Shown: positions 1 through 12,259 of the stretch, piece by piece
Layout of the letters: every line of letters begins with the position of its first letter
How positions within the stretch are numbered: position 1 is the stretch's first letter
Assembly: GCA_910589415.1 (NCBI GenBank)
Contig: OU342637.1
Coordinates: 32,208,162 to 32,272,161 of the forward strand
From: Malachius bipustulatus
Lineage: Eukaryota > Arthropoda > Insecta > Coleoptera > Melyridae
Length of the DNA stretch: 64,000 nucleotides
Reading direction: 5' to 3'
Notes under the pieces: generated by a model
The model's input: the letters and a program-made list of their open reading frames with translations, nothing else
What the model was told of the DNA's origin: nothing
Database searches by the model: none
Translations under genes and position numbers: made by a program

Positions 1-340
1 TAGGAAAGGAAGACTCGAGTTATTATGATCTTTCAAACCGAGTTTTCAGCAGAGTTATTGTAATTAATGTACTCCCCTTCGGGTTACTTCATTATCAGGT
101 GACGAGTCTGCGATATCTTCCAAGAAATAAAATGTAAAAAAATTATATCGCCCACTTATTGAGTATCCTCTAAATTTGCTGTTTGAAAATCGAAAGAAAT
201 TTTGATGATTTTCTCAATAGTTGATATAGTAGACTGATGAGCTGAAAATACAGCGAAACAGTCTTCACTTGCACCAGACCATCTGAGGTTGTGTTATCCG
301 TCATGTATGGAGAATTTTTTCGGGGATATTCTACAAATTT
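1..340. other. Unannotated AT-rich flank
   Basis: No gene, splice-flanked open frame or repeat unit is visible before the tandem array that begins at about 340. Confidence 0.5.
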
Positions 341-2680
341 CGCTCATTTTATTGGCGCAATCAATTATTGTGAATAATTTTTTGACAACGATGAATTTTT
401 ATCATTCCTGATCCTTTTTTTTTATAAAATTTTGAGAAAATTTGAGTAAATTAATTCATTTTTTACCGGTAGTCAGCCATTTTAAACATTTTTATATTTT
501 TTTTGAACAACGGTTTTTCTGAAGATTTTTAGCAAATTCAGGGAAATTGTTGATTTTGAATGGAAAAATGTTGAGCAAAATTTGGGAAAGTTCGACAAGC
601 TGCGCTCGAGTTATTAATGGCGCGGCAAATTTTGAGCATTTTTCATAGTTTATTATATCACTTTTTGATACAAGTTTGAGCAAATTTGGCATTTACGCTC
701 GTTTTATTACTCGTAGCCGCCTATTTGGACAATTTTTGATATTTTTTTTTAATGAAATATTGAGCTAATTTGATAAAATCGACAAAATGAGTTTATTATT
801 TATTATATGGGATGGGCCAATTTTGATATTTTTTGCATTTTTTAAAATACCATTTTGAGCAAATTCAAGAAAAGTCGGTCAATTGAGCTCATTTTATTAC
901 TATAACAGCAGCCACCATTGATCATTTTCACTCATTAATAAAATTTTGTGCAAATTAGGGAACGTACGAATTTATTAATGCCGTGGCCAATTTTGAACAT
1001 TTTTGATAATTTTAAATCACTTTTTGAAAAAAAATTCGAGCCAATTTGACAATTACGCTCGTTTATTCTTCGTATCCGCCAATTTTAACAATTTATTTTA
1101 TAAAATATTGAGATAATTTTAATAAAATCAGCAAAATGAGTTTATTATGGGCCAATTTTGATATATTTTACTGACTTTTTAATAAAATTTTGAGCAAATT
1201 TATTGATAGCGGGGCCAATTTTGAGCATTTTTGATAATTCAAAATCACTTTTTGTTCAAAGTTTAAGCAAATTACGCTCGTTTTATATCTCGAATCCAAC
1301 AATTTAGTTTGGACAATTTTTGATAATAATTATATTTTATAAAATATTGAGCTAATTTTATAAAATCGGCAAAATGAGTTTATTATTTATTATGGGCCAA
1401 TTTTGATACTTTTGCTAATTTTTTAATAAAATTTTGAGCAATTTCGGGAAAGTTTGACAAACTATAGGTATATACGCTCAATTTATTAATAGAGCGGCCA
1501 ATTTTGAGCATTTTTGATAATTCAAAATCACTTTTTGATCAATGTTTGAACAAATTTGGTAAATTACGCTCGTTTTATATCTCAAATGAGTCAATTTGGA
1601 CAATTTTTGATAATAATATTTTATAAAATATTGAGCTAATTTTATAAAATCGGCAAAATGAGTATATTACGGGTCAATTTTGATATTTTTTTGCTAATTT
1701 TTCAATCAAATTTTGAGCAAATTCGGGAAATTTCGACAAACTGCGCTCAATTTATTAACTTCGCGGCCAATTTTGAGCATTTTTCACAATTTCATAGCAC
1801 TTTTTGATAAAAATTTGAGCAAATTTGGCAAATTACTCTCATTTTATTACCTACTTGTCACCAAAATGTGGACAATTATAGTTATTTTTGAATTTTTTTT
1901 TAGCAAATTCAGGTACACTTTTTTATTACTGGTAAAGCTTTGGACAATTTTTGATATATTTTTTTAAATTAAGTAAATTGAGCTCAATTTATTATTTATG
2001 AAGGCCCAATTTTGATCCTTTTTACCAAGTTTTTGTTAAAATTTAGAGCAAATTAAGAAAAATCAATAAACGGGCATTTTATTATTATACTGGTAGGATC
2101 AATTTCGACAATTTTTGCTGATTTTTCAATAACATTTTGAGCAAATTCTAGTAAATTTGGTCAATTGAGCTTTTTATTACTGATAGCAGCCAACTATTGA
2201 TTATTTTCACTCTTTTTTTTTCAATCAAATTTTGAGCGAATTCGGGAAAGTCCTACGCTCAATTTATTAATGGCACAGCCAATTTTGAGCATTTTTGGCC
2301 AATTCAAATCATTTTTTGATCAAAGTTTTAGCGTATTTGGTAAATTATTCGCTCATTTTATTACTCGTCACCAATATGGACAATTTTTGTTATTTTTGAT
2401 AAATTTTTGAGCAAATTTAGAGAAATTGAACGAATTTACATTTTTAAGGTACTGGTAAGGCTAATTTGGGCAATTTTTTTTTATTTTTTTTATTTAGAAC
2501 ATTGAGCTTAATTTATTATTTATGAATGAAGGCCCAATTTTGATCCTTTTTTGCTAATTTTTTGTTAAAATTTTGAGCAAATTGAGAAAAACCAACAAAC
2601 GGGTTTTTTATCATTATACTGGTACGCCCAATTTCGACAAATTTTGATAATTTTTTGAGCACATTTGACCAAGTTGTTAT
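340..2680. repeat. Degenerate AT-rich tandem array, about 270-290 bp monomer
   Basis: The same ordered phrases recur: GGCCAATTTTGAGCATTTTT, then a TCAAAATCACTTTTTGAT phrase, then AATTACGCTCGTTTTATTA, then a TTTTATAAAATATTGAGCTA phrase, then AATGAGTTTATTA. The first phrase or a close variant appears near 612, 973, 1206, 1494, 1766 and 2276, so monomers range from about 230 to 510 bp because of internal deletions and insertions. Small open frames here (for example 1713-1967 on plus and 492-692 on minus) follow the repeat and are not genes. Confidence 0.75.
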
Positions 2681-2985
2681 AAATCAAGAAGAATCGTTTC
2701 TTGATACCTCAAGACTCAGTAAATTGATCCAAGATTGTTTGACGTTCGGGAATTTTTCTCCAATTCACTTTAGAAAAAAAAAAATGATAAAAAAGCAATA
2801 ATAATGAAGACGAGTACACTGACTCTTATAGTTCTCTAGTTCTCGTTCTCAACAATAACACACAAGTCAAGTCAGAAGAGTCGATGTCAAGTCGATCCAA
2901 ACCAAATATCACCATCATGCACACATTCCTGCAATCCACTCTTCAAGACATGCAGTTCTTATAGGTACGATGATATATTAATAAA

Positions 2986-3027
2986 CCAGCACCCAGCACC
3001 ATAGCACCAGCACCAGCACCAGCACCA
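2986..3027. repeat. CCAGCA/CAGCAC microsatellite
   Basis: A short run of imperfect ACCAGC hexamers and trimers in otherwise unannotated sequence (2.7-3.65 kb), where no gene is visible. Confidence 0.7.
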
Positions 3028-3649
3028 TGCAGCAAGCCAGGGAATGCAGTCTTCCCCACGGACAGTCGTTAACGTCCGTCTTATTTACAACCCGACATTC
3101 ATCAAAATATTGCTCTTAGATCAGATTAATCAAAATTGCGGACAGATGTATTGTCACCAGTACCGATAAATCATGCACAACGATAATGGTGCTCTTGGTA
3201 CTTGGTTCTTTCTTACTCGACGTCAAAGCGCCTGCTGCTGCTTGTGCCCTCCTTGTCGTTCTTCTCCTCTCGGTTATTAGACTGATGGTCACCGGTCGCA
3301 GTAGATGATGTCTTCATCCACTGGATTGAATCCGAAGTCCGTCCGTTTACTATTTACTATTTACTGGTAGGTAAAGGATAAAGACAACTGACAACTGTTA
3401 TTAAGTTCTTCCTGCGATGGTCAATGCCGTATTTAACTTACCTTATACCTGATTATCCTAATACAAACATAACTGAACGTCCGACATGGACATGGACATG
3501 AAGATTCTTCTCTGAGGAAAAAATTGAGAATTCTGCACGATTGAAAAATAATTACTCTCTCTTAATGTTGCTGAAGAGTCTTCTGGGCAAAACAGGAGCC
3601 CATATTTTTTTGTTTCACTATTTTTGTTTTGTTTTGGTTTATGCAAAAT

Positions 3650-4619
3650 TTGGTTTGGCAATAAGACTGGTTAGCTCGCTTTTTTGGTATGGTTAAAACG
3701 AAAAACCGCTTTTTGCAAGGTTTTTTTTTGCATTGATCAAACTGGATCGAAGAAAAAAAATTCGAGATGAAAATTCGAATTTTCGATCTGACCAGACATT
3801 GATTGTTCAACACTGGACATTAGAAAAAAATCGAGCTAAGTGGACTTTCAAAAATCGAGCTGACCCGATGTTTGCACAAATTTAATTTTCGAACTGACCT
3901 CACTTTTGCAACAATCCCTTTTTAGAGCTGACCTGACTTTGGGCAAAAGTCCCTTTTTAGAACTGACCTGCGGCTTTGGCAAAAATCCCATTTTCGAGCT
4001 GACCTGACTTTGGCAAAAATTCCTTTTTAGAACTGACCTGACTTTGGCACAAATCTCTTTTTAGAACTGACCTGACTTTGGCAAAAATCCCTTTTTTATA
4101 TTACTGACCTGGCTTTGGCCAAAATCCCTTTTTAGAACTGACCTGGCTTTGGCAAAATTCCCATTTTCGAGCTGACCTGACTTTGGCACAAATCTCTTTT
4201 TAGAACTGACCTGGCTTTGGCCAAAATCCCTTTTTAGAACTGACCTGGCTTTGGCAAAATTCCCATTTTCGAGCTGACCTGACTTTGGCACAAATCTCTT
4301 TTTAGAACTGACCTGGCTTTGGCCAAAATCCCTTTTTAGAACTGACCTGGCTTTCGCAAAAATCCCATTTTCGAGCTGACCTGACTTTGGCAAAAATCCC
4401 TTTTTAGAACTGACCTGGCTTTGGCCAAAATCCCTTTTTAGAACTGACCTGGCTTTGGTAAAAATCCCATTTTCGAGCTGACCTGACTTTGACAAAAATC
4501 CCTTTTTAGAGCTGACCCGACTTTGGAAAAAATTCAATTTTCGAGCCGACCCGACTTTTGCAAAAATCGACGTCCTCTGTAGAATTTTCACCAAGTTTTC
4601 AATCCAAGAGCCGCCACTG
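3650..4619 (-). repeat. GGTCAGCTCGA-family satellite with a hAT-like terminus
   Basis: The basic unit is about 34 bp and is organised into 102-bp triplets; successive GAGCTGACCTGACTTTGGCA phrases start near 4169, 4270, 4373 and 4474. Read on the minus strand, the core is GTCAGGTCAGCTCGAAAATG, the same core as the arrays at 16.0-16.6 and 36.4-37.6 kb. The right edge (4600-4619), read on the minus strand, is CAGTGGCGGCTCTTGGATTG. It matches the ends of the repeat elements at 36374 and 59716 and resembles hAT transposon termini. No opposite terminus was found. Because 102 is a multiple of 3, one minus frame stays open for 191 codons; this is a periodicity effect. Confidence 0.7.
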
Positions 4620-4639
4620 ACCACTGAAGACAGCAAAGT

Positions 4640-5220
4640 TCATCTAAATGCATAGGTACCTGACTGCCTGGTAATGTTGGGTGTAAGAAGTTGAAGAAAT
4701 TTTGGAACGGTTATTAGAGAGAAAAATAGGGACAAGAAAAAGACGAGGTAACCAACGAACCAAGAGGACTATCTGCTCTTTCACAGAGGGACTCAGGAAG
4801 GGGAATTGTTACATTACTGCATGATTTTCTTCCGCAGAACAAGAGCTAGGGAGATCATTTTCTTTGTGCATTGACCGAAACACTGGACAAGAAAACGGTG
4901 CAGATAGGTTATGGCCAGTAAACGGTTATATGGGTTTCTGCACATTCCGGAATACAAGGTCGAGCTGGAGGATACAAAACTCGGGACCATAATAGGGGTC
5001 CCATATTTTTAACTTGGTCTGATCAAAAGTCTTCTAATCGAGATTGGGAGGCAACACCACGCTTCAGAGGCCAGAAACAGGCTAACCAACATGATCAAAC
5101 TGAGCTGAAGGGAGTTTAGACTGGGGAATTTAATGTCTGAGGACTCTTATCGCTGAATAGGTGCTTGCGAGGTATCCTCAGATTTAACGACACTCTAGCG
5201 CTAGCACTAGAGTAGTACAC
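4640..5220. other. Gene-free interval
   Basis: No coding exon or repeat unit was recognised. Composition is less AT-rich than the arrays, and part of it could be old retroelement sequence leading into the possible RNase H remnant that follows. Confidence 0.35.
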
Positions 5221-5227
5221 AATAGAA

Positions 5228-5458
5228 AGAAATGTCACCTTCTCATGGAAAGCAGAAAGACCTCCCGAGGTCGAGAAGATTTTCGTAGGTGTATATGAGA
5301 TCCAGCACCATCGTGGTGACGGAATGGCGAAAAGGGCTCTTGGTGGCCTGGATCCAAAGAATATCTTCAAGAACTGGTTCTCAGCTTGCTGTAATGATGT
5401 AATTATTTTTGCCAGAAAGACCCTTTTGAGACAATTCGGTCACGCCAGTGTCTCATGA
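5228..5458 (+). pseudogene. Possible RNase H remnant of a non-LTR element
   Basis: An open plus frame of about 76 codons without a start codon contains VTFSW near its beginning and HHRGDGMAKRALGG about 35 residues later. In non-LTR retrotransposon RNase H domains, a phrase like VTF.W is followed by a G.E.AD..AKEA-type segment, and the spacing here is compatible. The key acidic residues cannot be assigned, so the match rests on resemblance alone. It ends at TGA and nothing recognisable precedes it. Degenerate non-LTR fragments elsewhere in the window (18.2-18.9 and 59.8-60.0 kb) make the idea plausible. Confidence 0.25.
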
Positions 5459-5459
5459 T

Positions 5460-7310
5460 GGTTCCTATTTTTCAAGAAACTCTTCAAGATGCTTAACGCA
5501 TGATGAAGAAACATCCAAACATCCAGTTTAGGAAACCTTTTACCGGAAGTTATCCTTTTATGTCCGCTCATGAGGTGCTCGTGCTTTTGCCAAACGACTT
5601 TTGAATGGTAATCAATCACTATATCACGAAAAACATAATATATACAGGGTGATGCATCATAATATAATTATTATAAAAGTGTCTGCGCTCATGATAATGA
5701 CGAGAAGATCAATTTTGAAGGTATTTATTTAATTGATTATTCCGCAGAATCAGTAGCAGGTATATATGGTTATCTGGTCTTTGTCTTCTGGATGGTGTAA
5801 TTTGTAGTATTTCAATGCAAAGAGCAATAATGGTTTGTGAAAGATCGTGATTCCTGATCTGTAAGGTAATTGTAATAATCGTTCTGCTGCCATTAGAACG
5901 AGATTCCAGCAATAGTTTATTTTATTACGATCTTCTGTCCACATGTCGCCATGCATGTCTCTCGTTCTGGTACGCGGAAATTTGTGCGAGCCCGTTCAGG
6001 TCCCAATGTCGCACAGGTGTTAGTTTATTGTTTATGGGAGTCGCATTGAGCGAATTTCTAAATATACAAGATAATGGTCGCCATTATAGACAATAAACGG
6101 CAAGGTAAAAAGTCTGGAAATGTCGAAGCGCTCAGTTTTTCTCCCGCATACCAGACCTAGATAATCGATCGATGGATGCATGCGAAGAGGAGTGCTTTAT
6201 GATTTTCGCTTTAAAACGTCATCGTTTCTTCGCTCTCGCAACGCGCAATCATCTTCTTTCTTGTTCTTCTAGTAGGTATCACCTCGATCCACTTTGTGTT
6301 TTTCTTCTCTCCTTGCCACGGCACGACTCCCCCCTCTCTCTCTCTCCTGCATATAAATAAATAATTCTCGTCCTTATATGACATCTGCACGTTTGCGAGA
6401 TATCAGGACACGTGCGGTGCGCTACCGGCAGCCAGACTTCCCGTGGTTACGACTAACTGCCGCATACTAAGTGCTTTATTCCTTTCGAATAGGTAGCTGA
6501 AGGAAATCGGTCTTATGTAATAAATCGCGACACTCCTGCTGCTGATGTCACTTTACGAACGCTACTGATCTTTTTTTTCACCAACTCACTTGTTTCGTCC
6601 AGAAAATTCACGCTAGGACATACAAAAATGACGCAAGAGACACCTCAAACCTTCACCTAAATTTGAATAGTTTTTAACATTTACCAATAGTTTCTGGCCA
6701 AATATCTAACCAACCTGCGTCAGTTTTGATATCGTCTGCCTCTTCACCTTACCATGGTGCCCATCGACGAGACCCTTCAACATCTTCCAACGAGCCATCT
6801 TCCTAGGGCCATCATCTCTCTCTTCCACAATTTGATGGATTTGTTTTGGGCTCCTGTTATTGCCAACTTCTGAACGAAATTCTTTGAAACCACAGCCATC
6901 AACGAACCGTCTTGGTTTTGGTACCGTTACCTAGGTGACCCCTTCGTAATTTGGCAACATGGAAGAATTTCTTCACCATATCAACAGTATACTATTCTCA
7001 CCAATTTGGGCAAAGGGTCCGCCGAAAACCAGCACACACAGATCACTATTTACATGAATGAGAACTCCAATCATCACCACGGCCAAAAACCAGCAATAAT
7101 AAAAACCCTGGTGAATCGGGCTGGTACGCTTCAAATTTGTCAGACCCACCACCTCCAAGAACTCGTCCATCTAATTAGGAGAGCGTTACCATCCAGAATC
7201 CAACATCCTAGGCCTAGGTGATCTTGCGCACACGTAACCGCCGATGATCTCTACCGCAGTTGTAGACGAAACGTTCGGAGCAAATCTCCATGGACCATGG
7301 CCAAAAATGA
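5460..7310. other. Gene-free interval
   Basis: It contains the dispersed motif TACAGGGTGATG near 5643, a CT-rich tract near 6330-6345 followed by ATATAAATAAATAA, and no open frame with convincing family similarity. Two minus-strand open stretches with splice-like borders (6753-6930 and 7002-7170) were tested, but their phases do not join. Confidence 0.4.
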
Positions 7311-7316
7311 CTAATG

Positions 7317-7850
7317 TCATTTCGTATCTGTCGACCTGTCATTTTCATGCCTGATAAATAATGACAGATTCCAGGCGAGTTAATTTTTTTTAAACGTAAA
7401 TTGAGTGACATAAGTGCTCGAATTCAAAATGCACTCGTCGTCAGGGAATTATCGCAGTCTTGAGCGATTTTCATGGATTTCTGGATGGAAAATTGAGCAA
7501 CTGGCTGTCATTTCCTATCTGTCAGTCTGATAAATAATGTCAAATTCGAGGCGAGTTAATTTTTTGAACGTAAATTGAGTGAAAAAAGTTCTCGAATTCA
7601 AAGTTCACTCGTCATCAAGGAATTATCGCAGTCTTGAGCGATATTTATGGATTTCTGGACGGAAAATTGAGCAACTGACTGTCATTCCGTATCTGTCAAT
7701 CTGTCATTCTATAAATAATGACAAATTCGAGGCGAGTTAATTTTTTTTAAACGTAAATTGAGTGACAAAACTGCTCGAATTCAATGCACTCGTCATCAGG
7801 TGGTGCAGTCTTGAGCGATTGTCATATGGATGGAAAATTGAAGAACTGCG
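7317..7850. repeat. Tandem repeat, about 190 bp, nearly three copies
   Basis: Copies start at about 7317, 7507 and 7681 with GTCATTTCGTATCTGTC and its variants. Each continues through a CTGATAAATAATG phrase, a GGCGAGTTAATTTTTT phrase, CTCGAATTCAA, a CACTCGTC phrase and TCGCAGTCTTGAGCGAT. The third copy is shortened. The array ends about 145 bp beyond the stop codon of the prolidase-like gene. Confidence 0.8.
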
Positions 7851-7993
7851 CGAAATAGTCCGGAATCAATTCTGATTTCAGTTGAAGCTACCCGTGAAAG
7901 CCTACACAAATCAATGAATAACAAGCGCTTGCTGAAAGTTCTATAATAATTATACAATAACAATAATAATATTAATAAATGAAAATCTGATTG

Positions 7994-10001
7994 CTATTGC
8001 GTGAAGAATCTAACAGACGACACTCTCTTGGAAAGAAGATTCGGTTGCAGCAGTTCATAATCGTCGATCCCGGCAAGCCAGTCCTCGATCTGTTCCACCG
8101 TTCTTGGAACTTTCGACACACTAAACGCCCCTGAACCGTGGATGTAAATCACGTCCATTATCCGCACCTAATTTTTTTTAAATCAATTCTTCGTCACAAT
8201 AACTGAAATTCTAATAATGCGCATATTCACAAAGAAATCTGGCCAAAATCCCTTGTCACCCCCGAGGATCAAAAATTCCTTTTTTAGTGGACACCATGAG
8301 GGGATCAACCTCCCCGAATTTCTGTCGATCAGTTTTTCTAATCAAAGTATTCCCCTCTTGGTTTCAATTAATTCAAAATTCCGATTTCTTTGTGAATATG
8401 ATCGCCAATCTACCACAAATACATACTCCACCGAAATGTCGATACTTCTCAATCATATCCGGGACCAGGTGCTTGGACAACATTGGATCACCCCCCGCTT
8501 TCTCCAAGAGGCCGTCTATGAAATAACAAGCCGGACCCACAGTGAAGAACATCCCCTCTTCCAGGATCCTCGCCGTTCTTAATCTTGAGGTTGACTCATC
8601 GTGGTTTGATCTTGGAGGAGTCCCCTCTGAGAATCCTCCCACGTCATGCCTATCGAGACCTGAAGAAATGATCAAAAATTCATCCTCCCACTCTACAGAT
8701 TGATAAATAGCCCGAAAAACATTAGAGTAGAAGAGTAGTGATTAGCAGGTCTTGGTATTGATTTTTTGGCCTCGGTCTTACAGGTGTCAAACTTAGAACA
8801 ACGAAACCAAGACCCTTTTTGCGAGACTTGACCAAAAATTGGACTGAAGCAGGAGAAGAACCAGGCAATAAATGTGAAAGGGTGAAAGATTTTGGGAGGA
8901 CAACAAACCTATCAAATGACCAATTCCGTGAGGTTGAAAAACGGCAGCCAAGCCATTCTTGATCATCTCCGAGATCTCTCCCTTGACCAATCCATTGTCT
9001 TTAAGTTTCTGCAGCATCAATCGATTTCCCAAGATGTGCATGTCGACCCAGCTGACTCCAGGTTTGGCTTGCATCAGTACAGCTCTGTTGGCGGCGAGGA
9101 CCGCTTCATAGATCACCTTCTGTTCTTGGGAGAATTTTCCGCAAGCAGGAAAAGTGCAAGAAATCACGGACGAGTAACCGAAATAGCTGGTTCCCATTGT
9201 GAACACGCACAAGTCTCCATCCCTGATAAAACCGCTGTTCTTCCAGTACTCTTTATAAGAGGTGTTCGACCCAGAGGCGCAGGTGACAAGCCCGGCCTCG
9301 AATTTACAGCCACCGGCTCCGTAGACATAATTGAGAAACTCGCATTCGCAGAGATACTCACTTTTGCCGACCTTGGCTAGTCGCATGACTCTCTTGTGCG
9401 CTATGGAGGTAACTTCAGCGACGTATTTCATCACGTCATATTCTAATACGGTTTTATAAACTCTCAGCTGACTCATCACTTGATGCAGCGCTTCATTGTT
9501 GATTTTGTAGTGCTCTTTCCCGGGGAAAGTGGCTTCCTTGCTTATGATGCCGCTGTCTGTGTTTCGTCCTTTCAATGTCATTATACACACCGGGTTTAGT
9601 TTCTGCAAGAATCTGTTCAGGTCTTCTACGTGAAAAGTCTGCGTGACGTCGTATTTCTTTGTGAAGTACTCGAGGGCCAGATCGGGTCCGCTCAGGTTGA
9701 TGGAGTTGTCGTTCCTGCGCGGCATGAAGAGGTAACCTTGACCGCTTTCTACATCGATAATCCCCATGAAGCCGGGTTCGGTGACTCCGAAAGCCCACTG
9801 GAAGTACGACTCTTGCCGAAAGGGGTAGTAGGTGTCGGTGTCGTAGTGTCGGACTTTTTCGCCTCCCTGCAGCACCACGGCGCATTTGTTGAACGTTTTC
9901 TTCCGCAGCTTCTCTACCAGTCGATTTCTGTTCTGGGCGTACAACTCCAAATGGATTTGGCAAGTGCCGGGTCCCATTGATAATAGTTGCTTTTTCGCCA
10001 T
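7994..10001 (-). CDS. Prolidase (Xaa-Pro dipeptidase) homologue, probable pseudoenzyme, three exons
   Basis: Exons on the minus strand are 10001-8909, 8659-8427 and 8167-7994. The introns are 249 and 259 bp with GT/AG ends (donors GTTTGT and GTATGT; acceptors TTTCTTCAG and AAATTAG). The product is 499 residues, against 493 for human PEPD, and aligns end to end. Landmarks are VVLQGGE and DTDTYYPFRQESYFQWAF near the N-terminus, PHGIGHLIG at 357-365, HDVGG at 369-373, LRTAR at 391-395 and VPRTVEQIE near the C-terminus. Active prolidases bind two metal ions through human D276, D287, H370, E412 and E452. The aligned residues here are T268, V279, H362, G406 and M446, so only the histidine remains; human H255 aligns with glutamate. 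Hydrolysis of Xaa-Pro dipeptides is therefore unlikely. No frameshift or internal stop is present. The ATG at 10001 gives the usual family N-terminus (SMGPGT then LELYAQNR). Neither a signal peptide nor a promoter motif was seen. Confidence 0.9.
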
Positions 10002-10250
10002 GTGTATCGGTCTGAGGTGGTCAGTTTTGGGGTAAATTTAATAATATTCGGGTGGTTTGATGAAAACATCACTTGACATTTTATGGTTTTGCGTTCGTGT
10101 TCATTTTGGTTGTCATTTTTCGTGTGATTTTGTCTCAAATGTTTGACATAAACCTGACAGTGCCTGGTGCAAATTATGGAGAGGGTGTACCACATAGACC
10201 TAGAATATAAGGTCTATGGTGTACCATCATACCTTCCAGGCTCGCCAATT
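10002..10250 (-). other. Upstream region of the prolidase-like gene
   Basis: No clear TATA box was found. A small imperfect hairpin (CATAGACCT, 8-base loop, AGGTCTATG) lies at about 10193-10218, and the flanking GTGTACC phrases extend the symmetry. Its role is unknown. Confidence 0.3.
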
Positions 10251-10254
10251 TTTT

Positions 10255-10930
10255 GTAAAAGGTCCATGAGAAAAATTCCATTCTCCAATCTTGTCACTGG
10301 ATGATTCCAAAATCGTCTGCAGCCAAGACTAACCAATTATGCCACAGTTTAGATGGAAAGTGATCAGGTAACAGACACAGGTAACAGAATGCTATCATGT
10401 GGTAACCAAGGAAAGTTGCCAAAATTGTCATACAAAAAGATTCAAGGAAAGCTTCAAGCGCAGAAAAATAAGAATATATTTTTTTCGGGGACGATCGAAG
10501 AAGACCGCATAAACAATCAAGATCCTCTGTTTTCGGGAAAATCAACCCAAATCAAAGCTGGATGATGAATTTGAACAGAAAAGAGATGGCTTCCAGGGAT
10601 GTCGCTCTGTGGAACGCAGATTACTAGGAAAAATACCAAAATTGTTTTATAAAAAGGCCACAAAGATCAAAATCCAGGTCAGGTCTGTTTTTTGAGCATG
10701 TTTTCTCTTCGGGGACATTTCTTGGTCCAAGTACTTGTCACTGTCATCACTTTTTTGATCGTACCTGATTCTCTTGGTAGGTTCCCAATTGGGGCACAGT
10801 TAGAGGGAAAAATGTTTTCCCTTCAGAGTTTGGGGATATCGAATTTAAAGAATTTTAGAAGGAGGACATCAAGCAGGAATTCGGCCAGTTGCTCGGGAAA
10901 AACGCTCGGTCTATTTCTTTTGAAATAAAA
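10255..10930. repeat. Degenerate duplication, about 440 bp apart
   Basis: Phrases near 10293-10350 (TGTCACTG, then a GATT.C..A region, then a CCAATT..G.CACAGTTAGA region) recur near 10737-10810. ACCAAGGAAAGTTGCCAAAA near 10405 has a diverged copy near 10622. No gene is visible. Confidence 0.4.
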
Positions 10931-10939
10931 ATTGCCTAA

Positions 10940-11870
10940 AAATACACGGTAATAGACGACAGACAACCAGAGCAAGTATGAAGGAAAAAATACGTACATA
11001 ATTCACTTGTTTTTAAATATAAACAGCTTTTATATTTAAATGCTGTAAGTCTGTAGAGCGGAGAGGCGATTCCCGTTGGGATTATGGCACATTTCTGTAC
11101 GTTCTTACGGTCTATTTTTCTTCCGAGGACCTCGCGAGCGGCTTATTTTTAGTCGACACTAAAATAGTGAAACGGCGTTTGTTCTAACGATGTTCGATGT
11201 AAAGTTCTGTTTGGAATTAGGCTCGCTCGCTATGGCAGCTAAGAACATTTCCTTTCGGTTCATCGTGGTTTACACTGGCGGCTATTTTCGGGCCCCCAGT
11301 GACCTCATACGCTGAAATAAATTCCTAGTTTAGATGCACTTCATCTGTTTTCCCAACACATCACCCGTTACCGAGGTCTATTTTCGAGGCGATCTATCAC
11401 GGAAAGGAAATAAACCAGACAAATAAGAAGAAAATTATATAAGTTTTAAAAATAAACTATAAACGCCTCGGGTGTATCCGATTGGCTGAAGCCGATCCAA
11501 ATATTCCGTGTGGGCAGAAAAATACACCAGGAAGAGATTCGTTTCCCTCTCCGCGTAATAAAAAATAATTACCGATGCTTGTTTCAAGTTTTCAAGCACT
11601 AACGAATAATTTTCCTTTGATATTAATTCTTTTTGTTTGCGCGTATTTCCATATTTTCTGGGCTTGGACTTCTTCGAGGACCTCATCAAAAGGCGTAACC
11701 AGGCGCCCGAGGAAATCCGGAAGTTATCCCCTTCATAAAATCAAATGATACGTAACGCTGATTTTCCTGCCACAACTGTTTGCTTTCATAGCATACCAGT
11801 AGACCCTTACAACCAAGTAACAAAGAAGAAACTAGAAAAATTCTGGTAGAAGATTCCTTTGACATTAATT
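10940..11870. other. Gene-free interval with a more balanced base composition
   Basis: The block 11040-11400 is richer in GC and CpG than its surroundings but has no recognisable exon. It could be conserved non-coding or untranslated sequence; I see no proof. Confidence 0.3.
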
Positions 11871-11876
11871 TTTATT

Positions 11877-12250
11877 AAGAAACTCATCAAGGAAGAGGTT
11901 CGAGAACTTTGAACCTACTGGAACGATCAAATTGACGAGATATAATTAAAACGTCCTTTTTCTTCATTGCAATTCTTTCTTAACATTTATTCACGTTAAC
12001 ATCATTTTATTTTCAAGAAACTCATCAAGGAAGAAGTTCGAGAACCTGTAACCTACTGGAACGATAAATGGGCAAGATATAATTAATGCAGATTTTTTTT
12101 TTAATTCAATGAAACGTCTTTTTTCTTCATTGCAATTTTTGGTCTTGTTCACATTTCTTCACGTTAACGTCATTTTATTTTATTTTATTTTATTTTCAAG
12201 AAACTCATCAAGGAAGAGGTTCGAGAACCTCGAATCTACTGGGACGAATA
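11877..12250. repeat. Three-copy tandem repeat, 138-183 bp spacing
   Basis: AAGAAACTCATCAAGGAAGA begins at 11877, 12015 and 12198. Each copy continues with GGTTCGAGAAC, then a CCTACTGGAACGA phrase, then a TTTTTCTTCATTGCAATT phrase (absent after the last copy). Confidence 0.8.
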
Positions 12251-12259
12251 GGTTTTTCA

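Noticed and set aside
4061..4636. 191-codon minus-strand open frame
   Set aside because: It is produced by the 102-bp repeat period; the residues simply repeat with the satellite, and the start lies in the transposon-like terminus.
6753..7170. Two minus-strand open stretches with splice-like borders (7002-7170 and 6753-6930)
   Set aside because: Joining them at the visible donor and acceptor places a stop soon after the junction, and neither stretch matches a known family.
8373..8426. Reading through the second prolidase exon to a stop at 8373
   Set aside because: The GTATGT donor at 8426 and the acceptor before 8167 restore the family sequence VRI and later VPRTVEQIE; the read-through tail matches nothing.
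8217..9980. Plus-strand open frames over the prolidase-like gene
   Set aside because: They are antisense shadows of exons whose minus-strand translation aligns end to end with prolidase.
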